Shown piece by piece: positions 19,873-32,360 of a stretch of 64,000 bases of DNA. The notes below the pieces were generated by a model that was given only the letters and a program-made list of their open reading frames with translations, was not told the origin of the DNA and ran no database searches. Position 1 is the first letter of the stretch. Every line of letters begins with the position of its first letter. Source of the DNA: Ilyonectria destructans (Eukaryota > Ascomycota > Sordariomycetes > Hypocreales > Nectriaceae); NCBI GenBank assembly GCA_020740775.1, contig JAHEWK010000015.1, positions 1,860,001-1,924,000 on the forward strand. Reading direction: 5' to 3'. A program made the translations under genes and the position numbers.

Positions 19873-21600
19873 CTACTTCGCCAGGTTATCAATTAAAGCC
19901 GTAATGCTAGTAAATTCCTTTCCCCGCCAGTGTAAATGCATAAAAAGGTCATGTTGAAATGCAAACCAGTAGCTAGTAATGCGCCATGGGTGATTTCTAT
20001 CAGCCAATTCAAAGTCAAAGTAGCGGATTATTTGAGCTATGAATTTATTAAGCTCAACCTAGAAATAAACTATATTAGACAATTCGCAGCGGAGAGATGC
20101 GACTTTTATTTCGCAATGATAGGCGCAATGATAGGGGTATGCAACTCACAAGTGCAACATTCTTTCCAACACACATTCTGGGGCCACTGCCACCGAACGT
20201 CATCGTAGCCTTATCGTAGTACTTTGCTCGCTCCTCGTTCTCAAGCCACCTCTGGGGACGAAATTCATCTGCATCAGGTCCCCAAATGTCCCTGTCTCGG
20301 TTTTGAGCAATAGGACTGATTCCAACTTCCGTGCCTTCTGGGATATTTTGACCACGAATGACCAGGTCCGGCGGTGCATAACGGAGGAGCTGGTATACAA
20401 TCGAAGGAAATAATCGAGTAGCTTCCTTAATTACCGCTTGTAGATATGGCAACTGTTGCGTTTGTAGGTAAGTGATTGGTGCATGAAGTTTACGTCCCTC
20501 GTAAAATGCGTCTACTTCCTTTTGGACCAGCTTATATGATTCTGGATTCAAAGCGAGGTAATATAAGCAAGCACGCATGCCGATGGAGGTTGTGTCCGCT
20601 CCAGCACCGCTAAATTATGTGTTAGACTTGCCAAGGCAGACGATAATTAGTCAACTGACATTAGATTTAATGCTTCCACAAGGATTTCGTCGGAGGAGGC
20701 GCCATTTCCATCTTTTCCTTTCATTTGAGAGAAGTGAGAAAGCAAATCGTTGCGATTGGCGTCTCCCGGATTACTCAGCCGGTCTTGAATGCGCTCCGTA
20801 GACCACGCCTGAAACTCCGGCATCCCAGCGGACTTGCCTAGGCATGCACTTAGCCACCTGGTAACAGGATTGTTTGCTATTGCCATTTGACCGGGAAAAT
20901 GTCCAAGTACGGACATCAGTCGAAAGATGGTGAAAATATTCCGACGTAATCCATCAACATCTGACTCAGTCCTTAAATGACCAAGGTCACTCCCATACGC
21001 CAGTTCGCCGATGACATCAAAGGCAAAGGCATTAGTCCAAGTTGACATGTTGATAGATCCTCCGGTATTGCAGTGTTTATACAGACGCTGAAAGAGAAGA
21101 TCAAGGCAACCCTGAATGTGCGTTTCATATTTCAGAACAGACGTCATGGAGTATGCACCCGCGACTCGTTTCCTCAGAAATGCATGGTTTGTCTTGTCCA
21201 GTTCGGAGAATAGTAGTGGTGTGGAATTTGGTGGATCCCAAACAGTATACCAGCGTGTCTTTGGAGCGTTGTGGCCGTGACCGTAGAGCATCTTCATAGC
21301 ATGTTCGTCGACGATGGAGAGCTCATTAGGGGCTATACGAACAATGCGTCCATATTGCTTATGGATTTTGAGGATTTCATCATGCCATTTGCCGTCGTTG
21401 TATTTTTTGCTGCGCCATAAACCCGTGATGGAGGCCGCGAAGGGTCCGGGGAACCTTGACAAGGGATGGAGAAGCACCCTGTAGGTTGCTATAAAGATGA
21501 GCACACTCAAAATAGAACTCAACGCCACACATGTAGCCGTAGTTCTGTCGATTGATATTACAGTGCTCTGTAATAACCCCGACGCCGTCTTGGGTTCCAT
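19873..21600 (-). CDS. Cytochrome P450-1
   Basis: Three exons give about 528 residues, intact in my reading. The N-terminal membrane anchor (VALSSILSVLIFIATYRVLL) is followed by the hinge HPLSRFPGPFAA. An intron (GTCAGT...TTTAG, about 20608-20656) joins exon 1 to the I-helix IGAGADTTSIGM. Exon 2 has the K-helix ExxR in KEATRLFPSI, the PERF-equivalent FRPQRW, and the heme loop FGGSGPRMCVGKNVAL with its ligand Cys. A second intron (GTGAGT...TTCTAG) leads to the last exon VELNKFIAQIIRYFDFELA...PWRITSYWFAFQHD, a normal P450 C-terminus, ending at 19873 with about 18 extra residues. It would act at the ER membrane with a P450 reductase. The substrate is unknown. Confidence 0.92.
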
Positions 21601-23008
21601 GTTGAGGAGGAAAATAGCGAAGTGCTTCGGTTTTTAGGTTGAGATGTCCACGTTCAAGGGTGGTAGAGGGTAAGCTGAGGACCGGGACCCCATCGGTTCT
21701 TCTTATGTTAAGTCTCTTTTAGAGCCGCTCCGCCGTCTCATACAGAAACAATTTAAGCATCGATGTGGGGAGCTCAGTATGTGGGGAGGCACCGTGACGC
21801 GGACGACAGTAACACAGATTTGATGTTCCAGGAGCCTGAATGGGTTCAAACGGACTCGGGATTAGTCTGATGGGGTGTTTTTGCTGAAGGCAAGAGTTCT
21901 GGTCCCGTATTCCATTCCTCGTGACGGACCCTTTGAAAGGCTATTGAAAAATCTCGGCATACATCCTTATCGACCTAGGCAAATGCGCCTTACGATTGAA
22001 AGGACGGTTGGTGCAGCACAAGGATGTATGACATGGCCTATTCTGCCTCTCCTGACGTATTAGAAAATAGAAGAAGAGAAAATATCTGGACATTTGCGGG
22101 TCACTTTTCTTTTGAAAAGATTTGTTATATGAATCAACTGAGCCAAACGAGTGGCGCGCGACGAAAGTCATAAAGTATTTAGGGCTAAAGATGAAGTTTT
22201 TGGACCGGCCCCCTGTTCCTAAGATTAATTGATTACGACGTCCGAATTTCACTTTCTGGAGCAGTTCCTCGGAAACTTCATGATAGGATTATTCTTGGGA
22301 TACTTCTATTTTCATTTACAGTAATTGCCTTATAATGCAACATCTTCACCACTTGAATCCTCCACAAACGCCTCATCTGGATGATGATATAAACTACTGG
22401 CAATCTTGACTATTAGCTTCAGGAGTCTGAATGGGGCATTTTGTGAAGACACCGAGCAAGTGGTACGCCCCATAGGTTACAACTGAAATATGGGTTACAT
22501 GAAGTGATTGTTTCAGCTGAAGGTCTCTGTTCATCAATACCACGATATCCCAAGTTTACTTGCCGAATCCGTGTTTTGTACACATACTACGTAAAGTCGA
22601 ACAGACTGTGCAAGAAACCCTACAAGATCTACGGACTATTGCTTTACTCTGGCCCATCCCCAACACTCCACAACAATATTCCCTCCGTTAGCTGGTTAGC
22701 ACGGTGGGATCACGAAGTGGGGGTTACCATATTGGCTGAAGCGGCCTATTGTGCTGCGGGGTGTAAGAGCCTGTTGCTGTGGGGTGAAAGGACCTAATTT
22801 TGCGGGGTGCAAGGGATGCTGTGGGGTGCAGCAGAGGGATCTGCAGGCTATTAATCCCTTCTAGTGGTACAAAAAGCGTCAGTACACAGCTCTGCTCTAG
22901 AAATCTGAAAACGGCAGAGCGAATGCTACTTTTCTTTTCTTCCTATCTCGCTTGAATATTGAAGAAAAAGAAAAGGGAAAAGGCCTTTCTCGCTGTAAAC
23001 TCGCGATA
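21601..23008. promoter_or_regulatory. Divergent promoter of P450-1 and the carboxylesterase
   Basis: TGTGGGG copies lie at 21764-21770 and 21780-21786 on the P450-1 side and at 22778-22784 and 22820-22826 on the esterase side, the last two followed by T. A looser AGTGGGGGTT is at about 22717. There is no gene between. Confidence 0.55.
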
Positions 23009-24837
23009 ATGTCCGATTTCATCCACAACATTATTGGCAAGGTCTCCGGCAAAGAGGCGGGGGCTTGCACGAGTTTTCTAGGCATCAAATATGCCAGCTT
23101 GAAAGATAGATTTTCCAGCGCAGAGACTGTTTCTTACGATGGTAGTGGAATTGAAGCAACAGAGTATGGGTACGTAAAGTTAACTATCCATCTACACCGA
23201 GTTGTGCATGGAGCACCAACTCGACATGTTCAGAACCAAGACTAATGAGTATTCATAGCCCTCAAGTTGTGAGTTCACCCATGGGGGTAGACATTGAGAT
23301 GAGCTTCATCCAGCAGTCCTTGGAAAAACCGGAATTCCCAGGCATAAGCGACGTAAATGGTCTTACACTCAACATCACTGTCCCAGCGAAGATGAAAGAC
23401 GTCGGTACAGTCAAGGACCTCCCGGTCCTGGTCTTCATCCATGGAGGTGGGTTTGCCATCGGCGGTAACTGGTGGCCCCAGTATAACTTCACAAGGCTGG
23501 TAGAGTTGTCCGCCGCTTCAGGAACACCTATTATCGGGGTGAACATCAATTATCGAGTTGGAATCCCCGGCTTCTTTACTTCCCCGGAGTTGCGAGCAGC
23601 AAATTACATGCCAAACAATGGTCTTAGGGACCAAAGGGAAGCTTTAAGATGGATTCAAAAATACATTGCCGGTTTTGGTGGCAACTCTGAGAGCATCACC
23701 GTGATGGGAGAGAGTGCTGGCGGAGGTATGTCTGGATATTTCCATCACAGTCACTCATGGCTTATTTGGTGCATTATAGTGTCGACTGGGTACTTGCTTC
23801 TTTCAGAGGAGCCTCTAGCGAATCGTCTTATTTGCATGGGCGGATGTCCACCTCTACTTGGACAGATACCCCTTGAGACAGCAGATGAGAATGCTAAGAT
23901 GATAGCGAACTTACTTGGTGTGGGTCATGTGCCATCATCTAATCTTGCTCAGAGCTTGTTAGACCTGCCTGTCGAGGACTTCTGGACTAAAGTTCCCTCA
24001 AGCATACCGACAGTTCCAGTAATTGATGGCGACATTATCCTTGAGGCATTTACTTTCAAGTCCTTTTCAGGAGAACCAACTGCCTTGCCTGGCTATGAGT
24101 GGGTTGACGCAGTGTTAGTTGGAGATTCAGGGCTGGATGTGAGTCTATTTTTTTCTAATAAATTAATGAAAAGTCAGATATCGACTTCTTCTAGGCTTAT
24201 GCTAATATATACGCAGGCAAGCATTATGGCCTTTGCAGGCCTTCTTTCTCGCAGGGCCGGCATAGCTTCCGCCTTTCGGACGAGCGTATCGAAGTCGCTA
24301 AAAGATTACCCCCATGCACTAGAGTCACTTCTCCAGCATTACTCGCTATCAGAACTAGCAGCCGGCAATATGACCGATGATGAGGCTATGTTCAAGATAT
24401 TGAACTTCATTAACGACGCCGCTTTCTCAATGCCGGCTGCTGAGCTGGCCATGAGATTTCCAGGCAACTCCTTCCTCTATGTATTTAACGAACAGAATCC
24501 TTGGCATGGTCTCTTCAAGGGCCACGCCTCGCATATTCTTGACATCGCATTTCTATTCCAGAACTACAACGATGCTCTTGACGAGTCCCAGAGAGCAAGC
24601 GCCAAAGTCTTCGGCATGGACGTCATCAAGTTTGTGAATGGGGAGCAACCTTGGGCCGCATTTAACAGTGACCAGCCCGGCGCTGCTGTATATGCTCATG
24701 GGAGGAGGGATTACCATAAGCTGTCTGCTCTGGAGGCGACACAACGAAACCCATTTCTCTTTGAACTGACTCGGGTAGAGAACGGTCCAGGCATGGATAT
24801 GCTGATGAAAGTGTTCACAGACTTTTTAATGTCGTAA
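23009..24837 (+). CDS. Type-B carboxylesterase / lipase-like hydrolase
   Basis: Four exons give about 530 residues. Exon 1 (ATG 23009, MSDFIHNIIGKVSG) has FLGIKYASLKDRF and ends at EYG before GTACGT. Exon 2 opens PQVVSSPMGVDIEM, then the oxyanion loop FIHGGGFAIGG, the strand IIGVNINYRVG, and GLRDQREALRWIQK with the nucleophile elbow GESAGG. A 50-nt intron interrupts GG-VSTGYLLLSEEP. A third intron (GTGAGT...CGCAG) lies before ASIMAFAGLL. The catalytic His is probably in KGHASHILDIAFLF. No secretion signal is evident, so it is probably intracellular. It would hydrolyse an ester of the pathway substrate or an intermediate. Two decayed relatives lie at 4130-5240 and 28010-28260, so this is the surviving copy. 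Confidence 0.92.
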
Positions 24838-26286
24838 GTGGCGCTTCAATAAGCATGGCCATGTCTGACGTTGATCGCAAAGTTTTTGTGGCAGGTAGCT
24901 TGCTTTTATAGTACAGGGTGATTCCTAAACAGTTGCTTGACCATCTTATCTAATTCCAAACCTAGATGTGCATCACTTTTCTCATGACTCGTCACCAATG
25001 TAACGGCTACATCCATCATGTGATCGATTGTGAATCTTTCAATTTGCGGCATCATTTCTCATGATCTCGTATTGAGACCCGGCAATAATATTCCCCTGTT
25101 TAACAAACTAGCTTTTTTCGATGCAGCACCTCTTCAAGTCCATAAGCAAATAAAATCGAATCCCTCCACAAGGGTTAGGATGAGCTTGTTCATCTCCAAC
25201 AAGCTATTACCTTTGCCAATATATGTTCTTTAACCAGTCCCAAACTGGTGGTTGTGGTAGTGAATGTTCACCACGGATGAGGAGGATGAAGGAGCGGTGA
25301 ATCAAAGGTATCCAATAATTACGATTTCGTCCACAAACGGTTTCCTTCTCTCCCTATAAGGCTCCTTTGTGGTTATGAAAGTGCCATGAAAATGCCGATG
25401 GGGGCAGAACGGTACGCGAGCAAGTTGTAAATGAACCACCCAAGTGGCTTGCACAACTCGTGCAGTAATTTCGCCAATGACAGTACAATATTATAAATAC
25501 ACGCAGTGGCTGCCGAAGACGTTAGTGCCGCCCTTTACGCTGTCGAGAAACCAAATCTCTTCACTATCTACTCAAAATATCAACTTGGCTAGTTTGTAAA
25601 GATTTGTAATCGACCTTGAGCCTAATATTCTGTTTGAATAATCAATCCAAGATATCTTCGTAGTGAGATGAGCATCGAAGTAGCTATATTTACTATTGAA
25701 CTTAGTACTTTAGTAATTATGAAATCCCCTACATCCATAATCCGTACCACCCATTTCATCCAAGTGCAGCAGACTCCCTACCCGGCCCTAACTGCTACGA
25801 GCGCTGCGAGTGTGACGGGACAAGAGCACGAACGAGGTCGGGTGCGACTTGGGTAAAGTGATTGTTTACAAGGAGAGAAAGAGATTCCTAAGGAAAGCTC
25901 TGACTTAAGCTATTTACACAATATTCATAAAGTGAGACTATTCATAAAGTATGAAAGTCACATGATCGTTCCCTCACAGCGAGAAGAACTCAGAGCATAC
26001 GTGGTATGATGATGATTGACACATTTTCGTTTAAGGAGGGTACGAGGTACAAGAGCACTGAAATGGAATGCCATCAGCTTTTGCACCAATTCTCGGGGTT
26101 TAAAGCCGAAGATGTCGATAGGAAGTCATAGGAAGGCCTGTAGAGATAACTAACTTTTGGAGCTGCCGGTTGATATCTATTTGGATGACTATAGGGTGGC
26201 TAGGAAGTGACAAAAGTGAGGATTTAAAGGATCCTAAGGGCTGTAAAGTGGACAACTGTCCCTGCACAGGCGGGGGAGTGAAAACC
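24838..26286. other. Intergenic stretch without recognisable gene
   Basis: About 1.4 kb between convergent genes. Short open frames (25030-25233, 25668-25856) show no known motif. No TGTGGGG copy was seen, in line with the absence of promoters here. Confidence 0.5.
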
Positions 26287-27251
26287 TCAAGCTTCGTTTT
26301 TGGCTGGCGGCGCCACAGCGTACGCTTCCTCCCAAAACGCTGCCGAATCCTCCCCAAGCCACCTCTGGCTCTCATTAGCGTACTCTGGTTTCGTCCTGTA
26401 ATACAACTGGTCGAGGCTCAACTCCACTGTCTGCCCAGTAAGAGAGTCGTCGGTAAGGAAAGCATCATACGCGCGCAGGACGCTGCTCATGGGTGTTATA
26501 TGTTCCTTTGGGAATTTGTCGACCATATGCTTTGGGCATAGATTTGTGACTATAAATCCAGGGCAGATGCAGTTGACAGTAATGCCATCGGTTTTGAGTA
26601 ATGTTGGGCCGGCAGATCGTGTGAGTCCCACTAGACCGTGTTTCGTGGCGCAGTATTGCGGCAGGCTTGGCATTGGGCTATGGGCTAATGGTGAGCAAGT
26701 GATGCTGGCAGTTAAAAGGTACTGGAGGGAGTAGGGGACGAAGAAGAGGAACGAGAGTGTTAAGTCATCGTGCACTTAACATACTATAAACCGGCCGCGG
26801 AAGCCGTAATGACAACTTTCCCTCCTGGACTCTTACTCCTTCGGTTATAGTATCGGAAGATCCAGATAGCTTGGAAGACAGAAATCAAATTGACATCCAA
26901 CGCCTTCATGTTGAGCGGTTGGGGCCCAGCATCCTCCGTGTCGGATTCGGCATCGATGCCAGTATCATGGAGGAGTTGACAGTCGTCGATACCCGCATTG
27001 GCGGCAAGGAGATCTAGTCGATTTCCTCCCCAGTCGAAAGCAGTCTTAAAGACAGCCTTTTGATTAGTGAAAGATGATACGTCCAACTTTTGGAAAAGAG
27101 CTGATGGGCCCAGCTCGGATGCTACCGCTTGGCCGTCAGTGGCGTTAATATCCGCAATAACGACTCGATATCCATTTGAATGAAGATGTCTAACAATCGC
27201 CAGGCCGATACCAGATGCACCTCCAGTCACTACGGCAACGGGTTGCGACAT
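26287..27251 (-). CDS. Short-chain dehydrogenase/reductase SDR3
   Basis: Two exons give about 275 residues. Exon 1 begins MSQPVAVVTGGASGIGLAIV (TGGASGIG cofactor motif), with D-I after the second strand (VVIADINAT), which favours NAD(H), and LDLLAANAGID (NAG motif). The exon ends VVITASAAGLY at a GTATGT donor. After an intron ending CCCATAG, exon 2 begins PMPSLPQYCATKHGLVGLTR, with catalytic Y and K in YCATK, then VNCICPGFIVTNL. The arrangement resembles 15-hydroxyprostaglandin dehydrogenase-type SDRs of fungal clusters. All catalytic residues are present. The substrate is unknown. Two TGTGGGG-type sites lie upstream at 27372 and 27472. Confidence 0.9.
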
Positions 27252-27371
27252 GATAAATGGTGTGCTATGTGATTAAGAATGGGCTGGGAACGGGTCAATG
27301 GAGACTGACTCACTTCACCCTATATGGTCACTGAATGTACGCTCCGCTCGCAGTAAATGGCGTCCGCATTG

Positions 27372-27478
27372 CCCCACACAATCTATATTATTGAAAACCA
27401 CCCCATCGGCCTGCGGCGGACACCAAGTCCTTCCCTTTTCACAGAGTATTTGGACTATTAGCGTAATGCATTGTGGGG
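27372..27478. promoter_or_regulatory. Two TGTGGGG sites upstream of SDR3
   Basis: CCCCACA is at 27372-27378 and TGTGGGG at 27472-27478 (followed by TA), 121 and 221 bases before the SDR3 start at 27251 on the minus strand. Confidence 0.5.
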
Positions 27479-27587
27479 TACTCCACACAATCAATCGGTC
27501 ACTTGACAGTACCCATAATTAAATCCAGACCTTTGGCCAGCCAATCCTTAAAATTATAAGCTGGTATATGAAGATGGGATATCTCCT

Positions 27588-27612
27588 CCCCACCCCCACC
27601 CCCACCCCCCAC
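27588..27612 (+). repeat. (CCCCCA)n microsatellite
   Basis: About four units of CCCCCA interrupt an otherwise ordinary intergenic sequence. The complement is GTGGGGG, so it partly mimics the recurrent promoter heptamer without being an exact copy. Confidence 0.7.
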
Positions 27613-28009
27613 ACTTTCGACGGATTTGAGAATGACTCAAAGTACTATGTGTATCCTTCCCGAAATCCCTCATGTTTCCCCGTGGATTCCATGTTAATTC
27701 GTAGTAATGTATTAAAAGCATTGAGAGCATGTAGTCTATATGTACCCTAATAAAGATATGATGAAATAACCGGGGATCCTCTTTTTAGTCCATTCGCATA
27801 ATCCGACATATTTGTACGTGTGTACGGGACCTGTCTGCTTCTAGGTCACTGCGAAAAGCAGTGAGTGAAGTGTTTACAGGCATTGGGCACATCCTAGAGG
27901 TGAAATAGACTACGATAAAGCATGTGATGAAATCATCTGTGTTCATAAACGACGCCGAGCGGAGTTGACTGCATTACCTGTTAGCGAAGTGCGGTTGCAT
28001 CAACCTCCA

Positions 28010-28260
28010 CATGTCCCGAAGTGAGGCCCCAGGTGATATTTCCATCGGGCTGTGATATGGAGCTGGGCTTCATTCAACAAACCGTTTCGAATTGCCCGTT
28101 CCGGGACTCTCTGACCTGGACTAACTGAATGTCAAAGCTATGGAGCTAGAAGAGTACATTGTAGCACTGGTCCTGGCCTTGGGGTTCATCCTACCGACGG
28201 CTTTAATATTAGTAGCAACTGGAGATCTGTTTTTTTGATCAATGTTGTCTCAATTTCCCT
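28010..28260 (+). pseudogene. Second carboxylesterase remnant
   Basis: The stretch at about 28022-28110 reads PQVIFPSGCDMELGFIQQTV, which matches PQVVSSPMGVDIEMSFIQQSL at the start of exon 2 of the intact esterase. It is followed by a stop. A shifted frame at about 28180-28230 reads VHPTDGFNISSNW, the eroded oxyanion-hole region. Nothing recognisable of the catalytic half follows. It is a short, old remnant of the same family. Confidence 0.65.
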
Positions 28261-29315
28261 TAAGCTAGTCTGTGCCTATCGCTAGTATTAATATCCAGCA
28301 TGTTTGACGTATGAAAATACTCGCTGCTATGCCCCTAACTTCTCCATTTCAAAACAGCTCGCTGTAAATAACAATCGAGGTCTCTTGAGGATGAATATTT
28401 TCTGCTATGTCTATTTGTTTGTTTTATTCCCGTCCTGAAGCTATGCTATCAATCTCTACTAGAGTGAGAGGATATGTAAGGCTACCTGGAGGGTAGCCAA
28501 TACCATGAACCCCGCCCCAGCCCCTGGGGTATAGGGCAAGCAATTCTATCTGTTAAATTGCGGCTGCATCCGCTGCATCACCAAGTCAGCGTCTCTAAGG
28601 ATCGGTGGTTTCTATTGAGGAAGCTCAGGAAATATCACTCTACAAGTGCACTGGTCAGATTCGCAGCCCTTCCCTTGCCCTTGCTGGAGGGCTAGATTGT
28701 CCCAGGCCACACTTTAACACTGTCAGAAACACTGCTTTGGTAAGGTAACATGGGTGTCCATGTACACCATTTCCGGGTCTCCATTAACTTCACCAAAATT
28801 CTCTTTCTCCTTTGCTATTTCATAATCCAAGCAGCTCATGGGGTATGGGTGAGCAGCTATTTAGTTTGTAAACCTGTAATGCAGGAATTGGCAAGCAATG
28901 GGGGGATCCTGGGTTAATGCTGAAGCTGACCGTCTCATCCAATACCAACACGAACCATCAAGGTTGTAAACCCTATTTTTGTGCTACAGATTACGCCGTC
29001 ACAAACCCTAGAAGTATGAAATTACTTCTTCTAATCCGGCAAAAGTGGTGCTGCCCTACTACACGAACACGCTAAATTCTGATACACTATTGATCGAATT
29101 GAGACAAGACGTGCAATAGAACTATCAAGGCCGCAAATACCTCCCTCGCCGTATATAGCCTGGCCTGTTAAACTAGCAAGTATTTTCATGGAGCATATTT
29201 TCTTAGCGTTAACATGGCTTGTTCAACCGACCCCGCGGACATTCATACGACCTAAATAGCCCTCGCACACCTCTTCACAGAGAGCCCTCGGCCTCCCTCC
29301 CCTGTGATTAGCAGT
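28261..29315. other. Intergenic stretch without recognisable gene
   Basis: About 1 kb of unremarkable sequence between the esterase remnant and the 3' end of FAD monooxygenase 2. It may hide further eroded esterase sequence, which I cannot identify. Confidence 0.45.
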
Positions 29316-30723
29316 CTAAACGTTTGTCCGGGGAGCAGGGTGATGTTGCTAAATATCCTTTTTGTAATAACTCGAAAAGTCATGTCTTAGACCATCCATG
29401 CCCTTGGTGCTGTCAGTCACTGTTTTCGGGGTTGGACTGCGTCTCGAAGTATTTACCTTCTGCATTTGCAGTGAAAATTCTGGATCAGCTTGAGCCCTTT
29501 TGCACACATCGAAAAAGGGATCAGCATCGGCAGCTTTATTTGGATCCTGGTCAAAGAGCCTGCGCATATTTTCTGTCGACATCGGATCGATCATGTCCTT
29601 GAACTTTTGCATCCGAACTGTGCTGTAGGCATCCAAGATCGAATCATCGGCTTTCCCCTCCCATACGGCGATGAGGCAGTCATAAAGAGAACCCACATCA
29701 CAGATCCCGCCGGTAAGGCCCATGCCGCCACTGAACGCGTTAGTTAACTGCTCATGGTTTGATCTAAGTTCTACTCACAAGGGGTTACACAGATGTGCAG
29801 CATCAGCTGCTAGAAGAATTCTACCAACCCTCATGCTGTCGGCTAGGCGTTGGTGAACCCTGTACGGAGCAAAGTTCACTATCTGATATTTGTCGGGGGT
29901 CGGGTTGCCTGGCAGCATCTTTGCCCATTTCTCTGGCTGGCGTTCTCGAAGCTGTTCGGTGTTAAGTCCCAACTCTTCTCCGTAAGTAATACGCCACATC
30001 CCATTATCGGTGATACGGGCCGCCATGAACCAATGCTCAGGATGAATGATGAAATTGGCATCTTCCCAACCTGCAATGGTGTGGAGGTCGTAATACACCT
30101 GCAGCACGGAAAGGTTAGGCTTGCTAAGACTTGGGGTTCTCTGTACTGACATTTGTGGCCACGAGTTGCTTGTCCCATGTGAAGCCTGGGAAGTTTTCAC
30201 CGAAAAGAGACCTCCTGACCTGACTCCTTGCACCATCGCAACCGACGATGTAGTCAGCAGTTATCGTATCTCGAGTCCCGTCCAACTTCTCGACCACCAC
30301 CCAGGCCTTTTCACAATCCTGTCCTATGTCACACACTCTGTGGCTCCAGTCTACTTTCGCCATTGGTTGCTCCTGAAGGTGCTTGTACAAGATCTTTGCT
30401 AACGTATTGAGAGGCAGCGCCACCATGCGATCAGGGTCATCTGACCAGACCTCATTATCAAGCCCCCCTATTTTGGTCCCGTCAAGCTTCCTCCAGCAAA
30501 CCGAGCCAGGTTGAAATCCCTGTGACCTTATATCGTCGAGAACACCGGCTCGGCCAAGCTCATGGACAGCTGGCGGCCCATAATGAGTTGCTCGAGGTAA
30601 ATCATTTGGCCCGTTGGCTTGCTCGACGACGCGGACTGAGATCCCCCGTTTTGCGAGCATCAGTGCCAGCAGCATGCCGGCTGGGCCAGCGCCAACAACG
30701 ATGATGCTATTGATATATGACAT
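29316..30723 (-). CDS. FAD monooxygenase 2 (PheA/TfdB, FAD_binding_3 family)
   Basis: Four exons give about 400 residues. Exon 1 has MSYINSIIVVGAGPAGMLLA (FAD motif GAGPAG), RVVEQ (end of the ADP-binding strand), PRATHYGPPAVHELGRAG, and YIVGCDGARSQVRR (the DG motif). An intron opened by GTCAGT joins VATN to VYYDLHTIAGWEDANFIIHP. Exon 2 ends at the second FAD motif ILLAADAAHLCNP, in which the usual GD reads A-D but the Asp is kept. Exon 3 begins FGGMGLTGGICDV. A last short exon ends NV at 29316. Family members hydroxylate phenols or epoxidise related rings using NAD(P)H and O2. It is intact, unlike FAD monooxygenase 1, and could carry out the equivalent step. Confidence 0.88.
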
Positions 30724-32360
30724 ATTTGCACAGGGAGATTGCGGGTTACCTGTTTGTACCTGCTCGATTTCTTTTCTGGAGTCTTGGTGTTACTTTGAGT
30801 ATTTCTTGCAGCAGGTTCGCTCTCTTTCAGACGCATTAAATATGAACCCGGTAAAGCGACAGCGACACTGTGTGTCACCAACTTCATATTACTATGATGG
30901 AACTAATGGTTGTGTTGTGGGGGGATAAAGGAGATGCAGTACCAAATGCATCTGGGGACGGGGATTGTGGTGGGGGTGGGGACAGGACGGGCAAATACTA
31001 ATATCATATGCCTTGGCTGGTTCTTTGTGGGGAACGACATGCTCAGAACTCCCCGCTCATACAAATCCATTAAGTGCAGGAGACGGTGAAATGTTTTGGC
31101 ACTTTGATTTAATCAATATTGGAAAACAGTGGCTGGGTGTCTGTCGAGTCACTCACATTGAACAGAAATAACGACCAACTTGTCAGACGGAACAGACAAG
31201 GATGTCACATCGCCGACTTCGGCAGTCAAAGGCATACGATTTTATATGCTTTTTACGGACTGTTATTTTCCCAGACGGACTAATAGGCCTAACAGCTGAT
31301 CTTGCTAGCAGCCTAACAGCTGATCCTGCTGTCAGTGGGCTGATCACGATCCCTGTCCTAAGACATCTACTGTATTCAAATTCCTCTATAAAATACGGCC
31401 CTTCAGGCCGTCAGTTAGCTAGAAACGAAGATCTTCTATCGTCCTCAAGCTGTTCCCACCAATCCATCTTGTCTGATACAACTAGCGTGGTTTTCTAGGA
31501 TCAACCTCAGGGTGACCACGTTTCTAGTCCGCCTTACGATAGACCTTATTTTTCTCATCTGGCGCACTTCAGATATCACGTCGGTATACTATCTAACAGA
31601 TGGAACATCTTTCTCTGGCCATTTCTTGCTGTTTAGTAAGAGGAACGTTAGAGGTGCGAATATGAACCTCCAAAGCTGCCCCATCCCATACCGCTGTTTT
31701 CCACAAATGTCACAAGTCAAGGCGTGCGCGGCTATTTGAACGTGCCTCCTAACTGAAGAGTTTCTATTGCAAACTTATCATCCAAGTTTACAGGTGCCTC
31801 TAAATATTTGAGATTCAGAGTTATGTAAAGATATATTCTGGGGAATTAATATATAATTATGATCGTTGGAGATCACGGGAGTCACTTCTTCATCTAACTC
31901 TGACAAAGTTCTCGTCGAATGGGTAACTCGAAATAGATTGGCCCATCCCTGGATAAAAATACGCCCTCGAGTGCTTTCTGGCCGGCGGCCGCCATTGCGG
32001 CTGTTCACCTTGCGGCAAGTTGTAACACCGTTATGGCATATCAGATTCACCACAAGATTCTCGGTCAAAATATATTGAACAATGCATGGTCTGTGGATCG
32101 TAGATGAAAAGTGCTTGGCCTTGGTGTAGTTGCCAAGGGCTGATGTATTCGCCTCTAGTGACGAATTTACATCTTCTAGTCGACTCTCTAGGTTTCAGCC
32201 ACATTTCGCAATACGGCTATATTAGTCACTACCAGCTCAATCAACTGGAGTGTACAATCCACATGTGCATCAGAAGCAAAGTGTAAGAGTTTCACTTGTC
32301 CATGGCCGTGAATTAGTAGATATCCAAGTCTAACTAATCGTATCATCTGCATATAGCTCA
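30724..32360. promoter_or_regulatory. Upstream region of FAD monooxygenase 2 with two TGTGGGG sites
   Basis: TGTGGGG lies at 30916-30922 and 31026-31032, within about 300 bases of the minus-strand start at 30723; G-rich variants (tggtgggggtgggg) sit at about 30967. Further on are a 20-bp near-identical direct repeat (31287-31306 and 31311-31330, one mismatch) and a perfect hairpin ACGGCC-cttca-GGCCGT at 31395-31411. No gene was recognised. Confidence 0.45.
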
